From Stereum hirsutum FP-91666 SS1 (lineage: Eukaryota > Basidiomycota > Agaricomycetes > Russulales > Stereaceae): DNA of 64,000 nt. This document shows, piece after piece, positions 1 to 11,397 of the stretch. The notes beneath the pieces were generated by a model that was not told where the DNA came from, did no database searches, and saw nothing but the letters and a program-made list of their open reading frames with translations. How positions within the stretch are numbered: the stretch's first letter is position 1; every line of letters begins with the position of its first letter. Made by a program: the position numbers and the translations under genes. Location of the stretch: NCBI RefSeq assembly GCF_000264905.1, contig NW_006763158.1, positions 124,001 through 188,000 on the forward strand. Direction: 5' to 3'.

Positions 1-1118
1 GAGGCCCATACCCGTGGATAAGTACTCAGGATACAGCGCGGGGGTCCTCGTAAGTCTCCCATGTTTGGAAACTGCTTTGTAGTACGCCATGGGCCAACGC
101 TGCGCGGTTCTGCGTTAAATGTCATGTATGAGCTCCTGGACGAAAATAAGATGTCGGACGTGTACTCACTCTTGGGAGCCTTCACTTTGACACTGACAAT
201 CACATCCTGACCTCTCGTATCCGCTGTCATTTCTGTCCTCTCCTTCAAGCCTTCTACCGGACGCTCGGCTACGATGGCGACCTCACTGCCAAGGCACGGC
301 GGAGCAAGACGAATTGCAGACTTCACACCTTCCTTCTGTTTCCCCTTGCCCTTCCCTCCTACCCTCGACTTCTTCTGCTCACTCACATCCACTCCGTCCA
401 GTTGAACCGCCTTACGCTTCCCCTTGCCCTTTTCAGCCGCGATAGCCCCCTTCTGCTTCTCCTTGCCGACCTCAGACCGTACAACCGTCTTCCCTTTCCC
501 CTTCCCAGCCAACACTACCCCCGCCCTCTTCCCCTGCCCTTTAATATCCGATTGCTCCTTCGTCTGCAACTCCAAAGTCTTCTGGATACGCGTCGAGGCT
601 CGCGTTTGACGCGTCCCAGCTAACCCTCTCATCACCACTGCCTCTGCTGCCTCTTTCCTCGCCTTCTTCCTCGGTTCATCCTCCTCACTTACACCGCCGG
701 TACCTTCAACCAACCACTTCCTCTTACACCGCGTCCTCTGAGAACCCTCCGAACCAGGAAGAATGTCCCAACCCTCTCCGAGCCTACGACATTCGACGCC
801 GCGTTTCTCGCACCTCTTGCATTTCGGGTGTCCACGAGAACACACTTGTCCGATTTTGGGACTCGCGCATAGAGCACAGCGTTTTGCGACGACTAAACGA
901 GGCCCATTGGGTAGTTGGGAAGCGTCAGATGGGGAAGGGTCAGAGTCGGTAGGAAGGACGAAGATGGCATTGAGCTCTATGCGACGGTCGTATTTGTCGG
1001 GAAGGTCGGCTTCAGTAGCGCGGCGAATGTCAGGATGCCAAAGACGAACGAAGGGCGGTATATCCGGTGGAGAAAGACGCGTATCGGAGACTTTAGAGCG
1101 TTCGACTGCTGGTTTCAT
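1..1118 (-). CDS. Lysine-rich cysteine-cluster protein, partial
   Basis: An uninterrupted minus-strand frame runs from an ATG at 1118 to the window edge, about 372 codons with no stop, so the 3' end lies outside. Residues 81-110 hold six cysteines spaced CX2CX8CX6CX2CX6C, close to the fungal Zn(2)Cys(6) DNA-binding pattern. After this the protein is basic and low in complexity, with many GKGKGK-type runs and an AEKGKGKRK stretch that looks like a nuclear localisation signal. I infer a nuclear DNA- or chromatin-binding protein of an agaricomycete-specific type. It is not a canonical Gal4-type factor, since the usual basic residues between the cysteines are few. An intron near the left edge cannot be excluded (a GTGAGT lies near 163-168). 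No gene name is recognised. Confidence 0.7.
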   Translation of the reverse strand, partial: MKPAVERSKVSDTRLSPPDIPPFVRLWHPDIRRATEADLPDKYDRRIELNAIFVLPTDSDPSPSDASQLPNGPRLVVAKRCALCASPKIGQVCSRGHPKCKRCEKRGVECRRLGEGWDILPGSEGSQRTRCKRKWLVEGTGGVSEEDEPRKKARKEAAEAVVMRGLAGTRQTRASTRIQKTLELQTKEQSDIKGQGKRAGVVLAGKGKGKTVVRSEVGKEKQKGAIAAEKGKGKRKAVQLDGVDVSEQKKSRVGGKGKGKQKEGVKSAIRLAPPCLGSEVAIVAERPVEGLKERTEMTADTRGQDVIVSVKVKAPKSEYTSDILFSSRSSYMTFNAEPRSVGPWRTTKQFPNMGDLRGPPRCILSTYPRVWA

Positions 1119-2080
1119 GGTCACGGAGAAGAGTCACGGCGACGGAGAGTCTTCAAGCTATGTCGACGAGGTTGGCGGTCAAGTGTCGGTCGGTGAATCC
1201 TTCTAAAATCAGAAAAGATGAGAACACGCACCACATGAATCTTTCTCCGCGTGAAGTGAGAGCGGGAAGAGGTTGATTCAGAGAGCGAGTGCGGGAATCC
1301 AGTACAAGCCACATATTCGGTCGAAGTCATGAACAACGTCAACGAAAATCCCACAGCAGAAATATTATCCACATTATAAGTATGTGAAATGGTGGAATCT
1401 AAAAACCTTCATAGGCAGAGTGAAGGTTGATGCAAACCAAAAATTCAGGGTGACCAAGAGGTGTTGGTCTGTAAGAAGAATGAGTATTTCAAAATATGCC
1501 TCATTTTCAGACATTTTCGGGTCCTTCCATGCCATTATGGTGGGCGCTGTCACATTTGATCACCAGAAATTGGAACGATACAGAGAAGATAGAGAACATA
1601 ATCATCATTGTGGTATGGTATATAAAGTCAAATATTATTACAGCTATTCGGGGGGACATGGCTCCAGCTCATCCACTAGGACAATGAGGTCAATTCTGAG
1701 AAGCGCAGGTAAACAGCAGGAGGATACATGAGACGGACATCATGTTAAATAACGTAGATAGTTGCACAACAATCTGTCTCGCAGTGAAGAACAAGTGAAG
1801 AGAGTTGGAAGAGAGCACAAAGCGGTTGTACGGGGAGCCTAGCCTGAGCGGCGATTCCCGAAAACTGTACTAGGCGAGCTAAGAAATCGGAAATGGTACG
1901 ACCTTGATTGATTTGTACAACTGGGAAAGAAAATATTAACGGCAACCATGAAACAAACATCGATTTTTGTTAACATACACATTCAATCTATGAGAGGGAT
2001 TAATGACGATGATACGTACCAAGAAAAGGTGGCGTAAGTAACACAAAGGTGGCGGGCGCAACCCTCCTCCGAATCATGGG
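1119..2080. other. Intergenic, no gene seen
   Basis: This stretch separates the 5' end of the cysteine-cluster gene from the 3' end of the WD40 gene. Short open frames on both strands show no recognisable domain and no convincing splice joins. I see nothing else to annotate. Confidence 0.5.
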
Positions 2081-5000
2081 CTAAAACTCTATCGGCTGTC
2101 CAGTGTGGGCATCCCAGAGCCGAATGACACCAATCTCCGAGGCCGACGCGATACGCTGACCGTCTGGAGAAAAGGCCACCGAGTCCACATCATTTTTGTG
2201 GCCTCGGAAAGGCTCAAAAACCTCCTTCCTCGTCTTCACATCCCAAACACGAACGGTGTGGTCCAGCGCACCAGACACAATATACCTTCCATCCGGAGAG
2301 TAAGCAACAGAACATAATTCGTTGGTGTGACCTCGCAGGGGTTCCGTCACTTTTTTGCCGGTCTTCAGATCCCATATGTGGATATTGTAATCGGCACAGC
2401 CAGAGGCAATGCAAGTTGAATCAGGCGAGAAAGCAACAGAGTAAACAGGCTTCGGGTGGCGAAACGGTTTTCTCGCCATCTTACCCGTCTTTGCATCCCA
2501 GAGCTTCATCGTGCCATCGAATGAACCAGATGCGATGTGTTTTCCGTCTGGGGAAAATCGGACAAAGTAGACCTCCGCTGAATGTCCTTTGAGTGGCCCG
2601 TAAGCTTCTGCCATAGCATGGACGCTCCAGACACGAACAGTGCAATCTCTGGAACCCGATACGATATATTGTCCATCCGGCGAGAATCCGACAGATAGAA
2701 CAGCATCGGTGTGCCCTCGCAACGGTTGGTCCTTCTGTATACGGGTCACGATATCCCAGACTCGAACAGTCTGGTCGCTAGAGCCGGAGACGACGAAGAA
2801 TCCGTCTGGGGAGAACTGAACAGATTGGACGGCGCCTGTGTGGCCCTCAAGCGGGCATACAGCTTCTGCTCTGGTCTGAGCATCCCATATACGTATCGTG
2901 CAATCTCTACTTGCAGTGACTAGATGTTGGCTGTTTGGCGAGAATGAAACTGAAGTGACCCAAGACGTGTGCCCGTAGAGAGGCTGACGGCCAGTTACCG
3001 GAATCGTCTTATTGACGATGTGGCCTACAATTGAACCGGCCACATCGCTTTTGCCGTCAGGAGAGAAGCAGACAGAGCATACCCACTCCGCAAAGGGGCG
3101 AATGGGAGCAGTGGTTAGCCGGCCAGTTTTTGTGTTCCATACGCGATATGACGAATCAGTGGACCCAGAAACCAAATGTGTGTTGTCGGGCGAAAAAACG
3201 AGCGACGTGATCCAGCCCGTATGGCCGCATAAAATGGGGGGGGAGTGCACTGCCAGCACGAACGTCCGATATACGGATGGTGCCGTCGTAAGATCCAGAG
3301 GCGACAAGATGACTGTCTGGGGAAATGGTAAGGGCAGTGATGGCGTGGTCGTGTCGGGAAAGGATAGATGGCGTCGGGGAGACGTCGGCTGGGGACAGGA
3401 AGTCCCAGACTTGGATAGTCCCATCGTATGACCCAGCCGCGAGAAGTGTATCATCCGTGGAAAATGCGAGAGACATAATGGGACCAACATTGGGATCCAT
3501 CAATAGAGTACCAATCATTTCGCCCGTGAGACTATCCCACATTATTATCGTGCCGTCGTGAGAGCCGGAAGCGATGCGGGCTCCGTTGGAAGAGTATGCC
3601 AATGCACCAACATCGTCGACATGACCTTTGAGCACATCGCTTGTGCCTGTCCCAATGGCCCAGATGCGGACTGTGTGATCGCAGGAGCCAGATGCAAAAC
3701 GATCGTCGTGGGGTGCTGCAGCAAGACACAGAACAGCACTCGTATGACCCTTGAATTCCTTTAGCACAGTTAGCGGGGATCTATCGAAGGTGTCCGTTCG
3801 CATCCTGTGCAAATAGATCGCATCGTTGCGCGCTTTTACCGCGATAAAGTGTCTTTCATCCGGAGAGAACGCTGTCGCAGAGAAGAGATTGGCTGAATCT
3901 ATAAAATAAATTCATGAGCGGAAGAAACGGTTGCGTAGTATCGAAGAACGGTTTACCGAGGTCGAAATCCTGGTGCGTTCGCCTTGCAGTAGCTTGGAAA
4001 GCATAAGGAAGAGGTCCGCCGATCATGCCCTCGACTACTGGCTGTGGTAATTCCCGGAAGGCACGCAGGCCGTCAGCTGAAAGAATGTTTGTTATCAGAA
4101 TACCGCCATATGCACACGACGAAATCATCGCAACAAACAGCTCCCATGTCTCCCATATCGAGCTCGGGTTCTTACACGACCCAATATTCCCTACAAGCTC
4201 GTCGGCACGGTCGTAGAGGTCTTTTTCGATGATATCGGGAAGAGTAAAAAGGTTCTTCCAATTCTTCGTGTCGGGACCGATACACTCTAAGGAGGCTTTG
4301 GGATGATAAGGGTCAAATTTCAATGCGTCATGGTGAAGGACAGAGCTATGAATCTTTTGGCCCAGACGAATATGACGACCTGCTCCGAGATGAGGTCTAT
4401 GGCCAAGTCACTGGTTAATATCAGACGAAATAGGAGCACAGTGGCATTGCGCGCATACCTATTAGTCTGACCGTGTTCATTGCGATACGTCAGTCGTTTC
4501 CAAGGAAGCGCTTCAAACAGCCACCAGACTGTCGTGAGTGACTCATGAACTGCCAAGTTCGCTTTGATTTCCCAAGCCGTGCTGACCGGGAGCAGGCGTA
4601 AGCCAGCAGCACTAGCTTCATATGACATCCATCTCAAAGGAGGCTGACTACGATCCATCTCTGGGTTGGGAACATTTCCTCCGCCACTACAATGGAATGT
4701 CAGCGTGTGATATTCTAGTTGGAATGGAGTCGAGATGAGGGCTTACATGTCAGAGTGAGTGCCCGCGAACCAGACCTCTTTCGTTTGCGGTACCAAGTCG
4801 TGGTGCATGTTGCCATCCACTGAGGACTCGGCATCGGTCTGTCTGTGCTGGTCAGGAGCAGCGCTTCCCTCGTATGCGTACTCTGGAAGGAACTTGACTC
4901 GTCGCTCGTCTAGGGCGAGGGCGTGACGGAAGAAGCAAACATGCTTCATACCCGAAGTCGTTCCCGGCAGAGTTTTGTCCCGGAAGATACCAATAGACGA

Positions 5001-6073
5001 TACGGTATCCCTAAGATTGAAGACCCCTCAATATCGTAGAAAGAGTAACATGCACTCGCAGAGCGCACCATGCCCCTACGAAGTGGACGCTTATCGCTCT
5101 CCCGAACGTGTCCTTGAACCGCTTGGCCATTTCTCTTGCGTTATCGGACTAGATGACCGATCAGCAAAATCGGAGGGGACATTTCAGAAAAGGCCAAACG
5201 AACCTTTCCTGTATCGGCGTAGAGCTCGAAGGCGCTTGTGAAAGGGGGTGCGTGAGATAACTTGCGGAGCATGATGGACTACTGTACATACAATGGGATT
5301 TGCGCGGCATTACCTTCGTGAATGAGTCCGACCTGTAGCGGCGCATATCAGGCTCAGATTGTCAGTGGCCAAGTAACTCATTGCTAAACGCACCGTCTCG
5401 ATCATCGCTGAAAGGCAGCGAACTTGGTACGCTCCACGAGAATCCTAGAGTCGGGGAGGTACTATGCGAGCTTAACGTTGTATTTTACGAAAGGCTGCTC
5501 AAGTTCCTTACCGAAGAGAAAAATCCTGTCGCCTGTATGATACCTCTCGGAGAGCCACTGGTATGCGCTCAGCACAGTCTTCTCGAAGTTCCTAAAATAC
5601 CGCCTCAGACTGAGCGGTAAGCCGGATACAGAGGATGAATGCTTACCACGCGATCGCGAGGTCGACCTTGTGTCCGAGGACCTGCTTGTAAAAGGTCCAC
5701 GACCTGAACGACGGCCTTGCGTACGTGCCGATCCCACTGTTGTAGAACGTGACTTGGGTGTTGTCTTTCTCGAGGAGATGGTATAGCTCGATAACGTTCG
5801 TGTTCTAAGGTTGAAAAGAGAAGGATAAACGAGCACCACAAATATCCAGACTAGATCCCCATGGTCTCCTGCCCGATGCCTACATTAGTGCGCTTCTGTA
5901 GCGAGGCTACGAAGCTGGCATACCTTTTCGCCGAACTGGTTCGATGTCCCATCGATGCAGACCACCAGATTCCTCCCTAGCGTTTCGAGACACTTGCAAC
6001 CATCGCTCCTCTGAATCGTGCTCGGCGTATCATTCGCAGCCTTTCCAGTAGGGCTGGCTTTTGGCTGATTCAT
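2081..6073 (-). CDS. DUF2235 (Tle1-like) hydrolase with C-terminal WD40 repeats, two frame lesions
   Basis: Eleven exons: 6073-5924, 5804-5647, 5591-5512, 5444-5394, 5332-5292, 5234-5204, 5148-5069, 5010-4747, 4686-4459, 4396-3957, 3898-2081. The N-terminal half is the DUF2235 alpha/beta-hydrolase fold shared with bacterial Tle1 phospholipases: LVVCIDGTSNQFG at about residue 36, then NTNVIELY, an LFG nucleophile-elbow region, and the late motif VWFAGTHSD followed by GGG. A linker leads to about 14 WD40 repeats, enough for two seven-bladed propellers. As assembled the frame breaks twice. The elbow exon (from 5444) is two bases short of the family frame. A run of eight G at 3236-3243 shifts the frame between blades 5 and 6. 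Together the two lesions account exactly for a coding sum of 3341 nt that is not a multiple of three. It could be a decaying gene or could contain assembly errors. Likely cytoplasmic; substrate unknown. Confidence 0.85.
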
Positions 6074-7044
6074 TATGAAGTATGAGCTAGCAGTAGAAGA
6101 AAGTGGTGAACTGTGCAATGAGTCGTGGTCTCTGGCTGATTCCTGAGCGTCGCTTATATGTCCACCGGCAAGAGACCTGCAAGCACTATGAATATTCCCA
6201 TGCGGAGGTAGCACCACTGCCACAAGGCTGCCCCTACCCACAACCACTGGTTTCCCAGACTCATCAACTCGTGGGAGCAGTAGAAAGGAATGGAAGTTGC
6301 ATTGTATTCTCATTCGACACCAGAAGATCTGGTCTTATGAATATGTTCAAGCGTGTCTCGGGGTAACAAGCAGCGAACGACGAAATTAGGGTTCACTGAC
6401 ATTCAATTGCAGCACCATAGGGCCGTCGCATCGGGAAAACTCCTGCGTTTAGACCCCAGTATCGGAAAGGCGAAGTGCCTACACAGTTTGTAGCACCTCC
6501 TCTCACAAGCCCTCGTATGGCTACTGTACGCCATCGAGAACGCAACGAGAACGAATAGAACCGTCGATTCACCGTGATTGTTTGTTGGCGAAGGTTGCCA
6601 CCTGGGACTTTTTCACAACAGTTTGAAGCAGTAGGTCGAAAACCAGAAGTATATAGCGGGAAATCAAGGCCTTGTCGACTCGACCACGACAGCGCATATG
6701 TTGAAGAAAGAAGAGAAACATTCAATTTTGATTGACTGCGAGCGGCAAACACCGAATCTCCGCTCAAATCAACAGTTAGAACCAAGCCCAAAATGGAAAG
6801 GGCGACCGCCACTCCTCTCTTTTTATCATCCTCGCCCTTGCCACTTATCTTAGCCATAACAGGGTCTGTTTTAATCTGCAACGTGTACGTTAATAATTCC
6901 GCCATCTTCAATGAGTATTAGCACTCACGTGATGTACAAGAAATTCACGCTAGTCAAGGTGTGTTTGTCGAAAACGAATGACAACATACCTGAACTTTGA
7001 GGCAAACGAATAGCTAACATATCAATTTCAGTCTCATCATTGAG
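6074..7044. other. Intergenic between divergent genes
   Basis: This is the shared upstream region of the minus-strand DUF2235-WD40 gene and the plus-strand MYND gene. A 172-codon minus-strand frame at 6393-6911 has no recognisable domain and an ordinary chance composition, so I do not call it a gene. Confidence 0.5.
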
Positions 7045-9366
7045 ATGTCTATCATTGGTGGGCCATCTATTCCTACCGCCAAGGATGTCCTGCGGTCGTA
7101 CCTCAGGCATGGGCCACCTTCGGACGAGGAAATATTGAAGCTGGATGGATTCATTGATGTCGTTCGAGATTCCGCCGACAAAGTATGTCCTGAGCCCTAC
7201 CGAATACTACTCATGATCTTAGTCATTCTTATCAGCTGATGGAATCATGTACAAAACCCGACACGACTTCAGCCAGTCTCTTCGTCATGGCGCGCGCGTA
7301 CAGCGACTCCCGTGAAGACATCATCCCTCCCGACGCCCTTGTCAAGATCTTTCTCTGGCATCTCTCTTCCGACAAGGTCCCCTCTAAATTGACACCACCA
7401 GTCGAAAATGACGCGTCAGAACACGCTTGGGCTTGTCTGCTGGGTCTGGGACACCCGAAATTCACCGTCGCATTGGGCGATAATGCTGACTGGCAGCGTC
7501 GGATTCTCAAAAGTTGGCCTGGGATCTTCAAGTGGGCCAAATTTATCTTCAACCAGCGTGTCACTCCAGAATCCGACTCACAAGACGCGAAAGAGGTCCT
7601 GAGCGTCCTTGCGTACTTGATTTGCTGTTTCTCCACCATACCTAAACTCGCCGTCGAACTTCGAAAGACTGGTGGTCTGATCGACCTGCTAACGCGCCTC
7701 TGGGTACACAAACACGCAGAGACCTACCATGCATCCTCGGCACTATATCTCACGCTGAACGGCTGCATGGCCAAGGAGCTCGACGTCGTTTGTAACGCTG
7801 GCGGAGGTCCGCAGGAGGTGGCCAAACTCGCTCTCAGCCGGCTCAAGAAGGCAATGAACACGCCATCGCCGTCTGCTATACACATCTCCACACATACCTA
7901 TGTTCTGAACAATCTCGGACGACTTCCTCGCCATCCACTCACAGCTTGCGTCCTCTCCGAACACGCCGCTTGGAATGTCACTCGCATGCTCGTCATCATC
8001 TCGAAACTCATCGGGTCCAGTTTGAAGCCCGAGCGATACCTGCAGGAATGCGTCTACGCAGGGTTCGCCTTCCTCCGATACGGCTTCATTCGCGATGACA
8101 GTTACAAGTGGGTTTGTCAGTCGCTCGACGCCGGTCTTCTCCCGGTGATCATTGAGTTGAGTCTTGTGGTCGAGAATATCGACCACCACCATCCAAAGGA
8201 GTGTTTACGCCACATCTTGCGGGAAACACTTCCAAAGCATATGATCTACAAGTCAGTGATCAAGGTCATGAAGCGGGAGATGGAAGATGTGGATGCCGAG
8301 ATGGTAGATCGGAGGGTTCGAAAGAGTTATTTGAAGGAGGATTGGATGTCATTGTTGCTGTTGACGGAATTGAGGAGCAATGTGGCGCAGCTGCCGAAGA
8401 GTCTGAGGCCTGGAGGTGTCGCTTGCGATAATATTCGAGTGGGTACTTCTGATATTTCACGACCGAGTGACTGCTGATATATTTCCCAGTGCAATCGGTC
8501 GGGGAAAAAGAACGAATTGCGGCGCTGCACGGGCTGTCACTACGTTTACTTCTGCTCTAAAGAGGTTCATTTACCCCGATTTTATCTTCCTGTCCCACGC
8601 TAACATGTCTTGTTGGTAGTGCCAAGTTGAAGGCTGGCCAGAACACAGGCCAATGTGCAGACTCAAGAATAAGCAAAACATCTATCGCGGTCCGTTCACC
8701 CTCTTACCCACATCTGCTTATCCATCACTCACAACCACGTAGCCGGCTCGCAGCTCATGTTCTACGAGAGCGACGCCAAATTCTTTCGCGAGCTCTTCGC
8801 CTCAGACGCCAGCGTCCATCTTCCGCACCTCCGCAAACTTGCAGCGCGTAAATTCCCGAAAGAACCCGGCGAGAACTTTGTCATCTGTATCGACTATACG
8901 AACCCCGAGTATCCCGCTGGGACGTGTTCGCTGAAGAATATCAACACGTACAAGTTCCAAGACCTGGGTGGAGACGACGCTGAGATAGAGAATATGAAAA
9001 GGCAGGACGCTGAAAAGCTGAAACAGTATGTCCGCTCTCCGTAATCCATGTCTGAATCGAGTCCGTCGCCCTGACATGTCTTTATTGCGTTATGTCAGGG
9101 TCCGCCAGTATCCAAAAGAGTTCACGCTCATCGAGGGAACCTTCGTATACGGCGAACAAATCTTCAGTCGCAACCTCATCACGCGTCCAAACATCTGGGT
9201 CAATCGCGTATCTTTTGACAACGACGACGACAGCAAGTGGGCATGGTCGAGATGCGAGAATGGGCCGTCGGGGCCTGATCTCTTGGCGATGCTGGCGTCG
9301 GCGGACAGCCCGTACGATGAACTACAGAACAACTTCAGTGGTATGAATATGGAGGATATAGATTGA
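7045..9366 (+). CDS. MYND-type zinc-finger protein
   Basis: Six exons (7045-7182, 7236-8438, 8490-8564, 8620-8689, 8743-9025, 9099-9366) join in phase to a 678-aa protein. The first 450 residues are helical, leucine-rich and armadillo-like in feel, as is common in this agaricomycete family. Next comes a MYND finger split over three exons: CDNIRC, then CTGCHYVYFCSKEC, then a WPEHRPMC end that supplies the last His and Cys ligands. The C-terminal 170 residues contain no recognised domain. MYND fingers bind two zinc ions and usually mediate protein-protein contacts; the partner here is unknown. The start follows the first in-frame ATG, close to the exon-1 boundary. Every intron is 50-75 nt with a clear GT-AG. 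Confidence 0.9.
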
Positions 9367-9726
9367 AGTTTGAGGCGCGTTATCATGTTCTTGGCCAAGC
9401 GGACACCGTGCTCGGGTCGACGGGCTATTATTTGTGCTCACATTGTATTGTGCTTCTTGTTGTACTGCGAGATGTTGTACCCCTAATATTTACCGTTATG
9501 GGTCCACTGTGCTGCGTCGAGTCCAACCTCTTTCCTGCCATATATTCCCCTCTAACTGGCTCACTGGATGTTCCACTGCACGAGTAGCAGTTACGTTTTC
9601 TTTGGCGCTCGTTCTCTTTCATTGCCAGAATCTAATGAGCGGGAAAGCCACGTTATGTATGTTCGGGCGTCCAAGCCCACGTTGGCGCTTGTGCTATGCT
9701 GGGACGCTCCCTAGGTTCGTGCGCCC
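9367..9726. other. Short intergenic stretch
   Basis: 3' flank of the MYND gene and 5' flank of the next gene; nothing recognisable. Confidence 0.4.
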
Positions 9727-11367
9727 ATGTCCACCTACGCAGGCTCGTCCTCGGCACACGCTCGAGGTGATATTGTCTCGCAAAATGACCAGCTCTCCCC
9801 GCATGGGTCAATCTCTCTAAAAAGTCCACCACGTTCTCTTGTCGAGTCACTGTCTAGTGCGGACCGTGACAAGCCCAATACCCATGGTGCATCATCGCAG
9901 ATCGAGACATATTCTCAAGAGCAAGCTTCCAGTCGAGGTATCCTTTCTCCTTTTCCCCCTTGGTTATCATAGAACGTTGCGGTGATCTGCAACTACCATC
10001 TAGCGACTAATGCCTCCGGGTCGGCGAGCCCCGGGATCGGTTCTCTCTCGCAAGATCAGCAGCAGGATCAAAATCCGAGTCGTAGCACACCTCCCACGAG
10101 AACGTCTTTCGATGAGATGTATCTGCAGACACATCGGCTGTCGGTAACAGGTGGAGATCTGAATGTAGATCGTGCAGATGAAGATGGGAATGGCACGACG
10201 TGTACGAATGACGGTGCGGATGCGTATTTTCGTATGGCTTCCTATCCTACTCGATATCTTCTTCGTAGTAGTAGATCCTTCTGTGCTTACATGATCGTCA
10301 TCATGAACTAAGAGCAGGAAAATGGCCCTTTGTCTTCTGTCAAGAGTTTTGATACTGGAAGAGTGCGTATATAATGAAAGTCCATTTTACAGTAGCGCAC
10401 CGGCATTCATCATCACCCCTAGAACAATCAGATAAACGATGACCATCAAAACGGTACAATACGTTCCGCACCATCCTCAACACCAATAACACCACTCCAA
10501 AGTCGACTATCCATCCCAGTAAGTCTAGCCTCAACATCCCTATCATTTCCACTTTTTTTGTGCACGCCGAGCGCTGACCCTACGTATCCAATTCTCCAGT
10601 CATCTGTAGGCCGTCACGGTGTGGGCAGCAGACAGTCAACGCCGCCCCCCACTACGAATCACATCCTTCATCCGTTCGACCGTACGCGGGGTCGACATGA
10701 AACGTCAAACACTCGAGCAGCAGGCTCGACACCCATGACTTCTACAAAATACGCCGCAGGGAACAGTGGCCGGGAGAGACACCGTGACGACGATGCGACT
10801 CGGGCGATGAGCTCCGTTGAGTCGTATAACCGAATATTCGAAAGACTAGGGACGGTCGCGTTCTTCGGTGACTCGCCTTTCCTCTCTCCATCTATGTAAG
10901 CCAATGAATGCTCACTGACACTATGAATTACCTGTCTCTGCCTGCCTGTTGTTCGAAACGAATCCAAAGGCGCAAGCATCGCATGGGCCTCCGTCTTCGG
11001 TGCCCAACGCGGCAACGTCCTCTCCCTCGCCTGGTCCGCCTCCCTCTTCATGAGCGCCTCCGTCATCGCCGGCTCCGCCTCCCTAATCACCTATTCCGAC
11101 TAAATCAACATAGACCGGGACATGTTCGCTCGTCGCGTTCTTCGCGCACTCGCAATTCTAACCGCGGTGCTGGCGTTGGCTGGGATATGTATGCTGTGTG
11201 TCGCGTCGTTTGATTTGGATAAGATACCGGATGAGTTGGATGGGAGGGTGAGAGGGAGGACGAGGGCGCCAGGGGTTTTTACGTTGGGGGTTTCGGGGGT
11301 TGCGGTGGGGTGTGCTGTGGCGTTGAGGGTGGCGTATTCGAATAATTTGTATAGGTATCGTTTGTAG
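9727..11367 (+). pseudogene. Membrane protein with in-frame TAA
   Basis: Four exons (9727-9937, 10004-10231, 10610-10895, 10977-11367) join in one consistent phase to 372 codons. The N-terminal 200 residues are Ser/Gln/Pro-rich and disordered. The C-terminal part has three hydrophobic segments: one around LSLAWSASLFMSASVIAGSA, one around ALAILTAVLALAGICMLCVA, and one around FTLGVSGVAVGCAVALRVAY. The frame is broken by a TAA at 11101-11103 (codon 284), between the first and second membrane segments. The following 88 codons remain open and clearly encode membrane helices of the same protein. The family resembles small agaricomycete plasma-membrane proteins of unknown role. Either the allele is null or truncated, or the base call is wrong. 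The intron at 10232-10609 is unusually long and could hide another exon. Confidence 0.6.
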
Positions 11368-11397
11368 CGTGCGTGAAACTCAAGTACTTACTTAGTG

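Noticed and set aside
763..1206. 147-codon plus-strand frame
   Set aside because: It is the shadow of the minus-strand cysteine-cluster gene, which has no stop over 372 codons and clear composition bias.
3012..3431. Plus-strand frame across the WD40 gene
   Set aside because: Antisense to WD40 repeats; regular repeats in the minus frame explain the openness.
6393..6911. 172-codon minus-strand frame upstream of the DUF2235 gene
   Set aside because: No domain and no splice link to the DUF2235 start at 6073.
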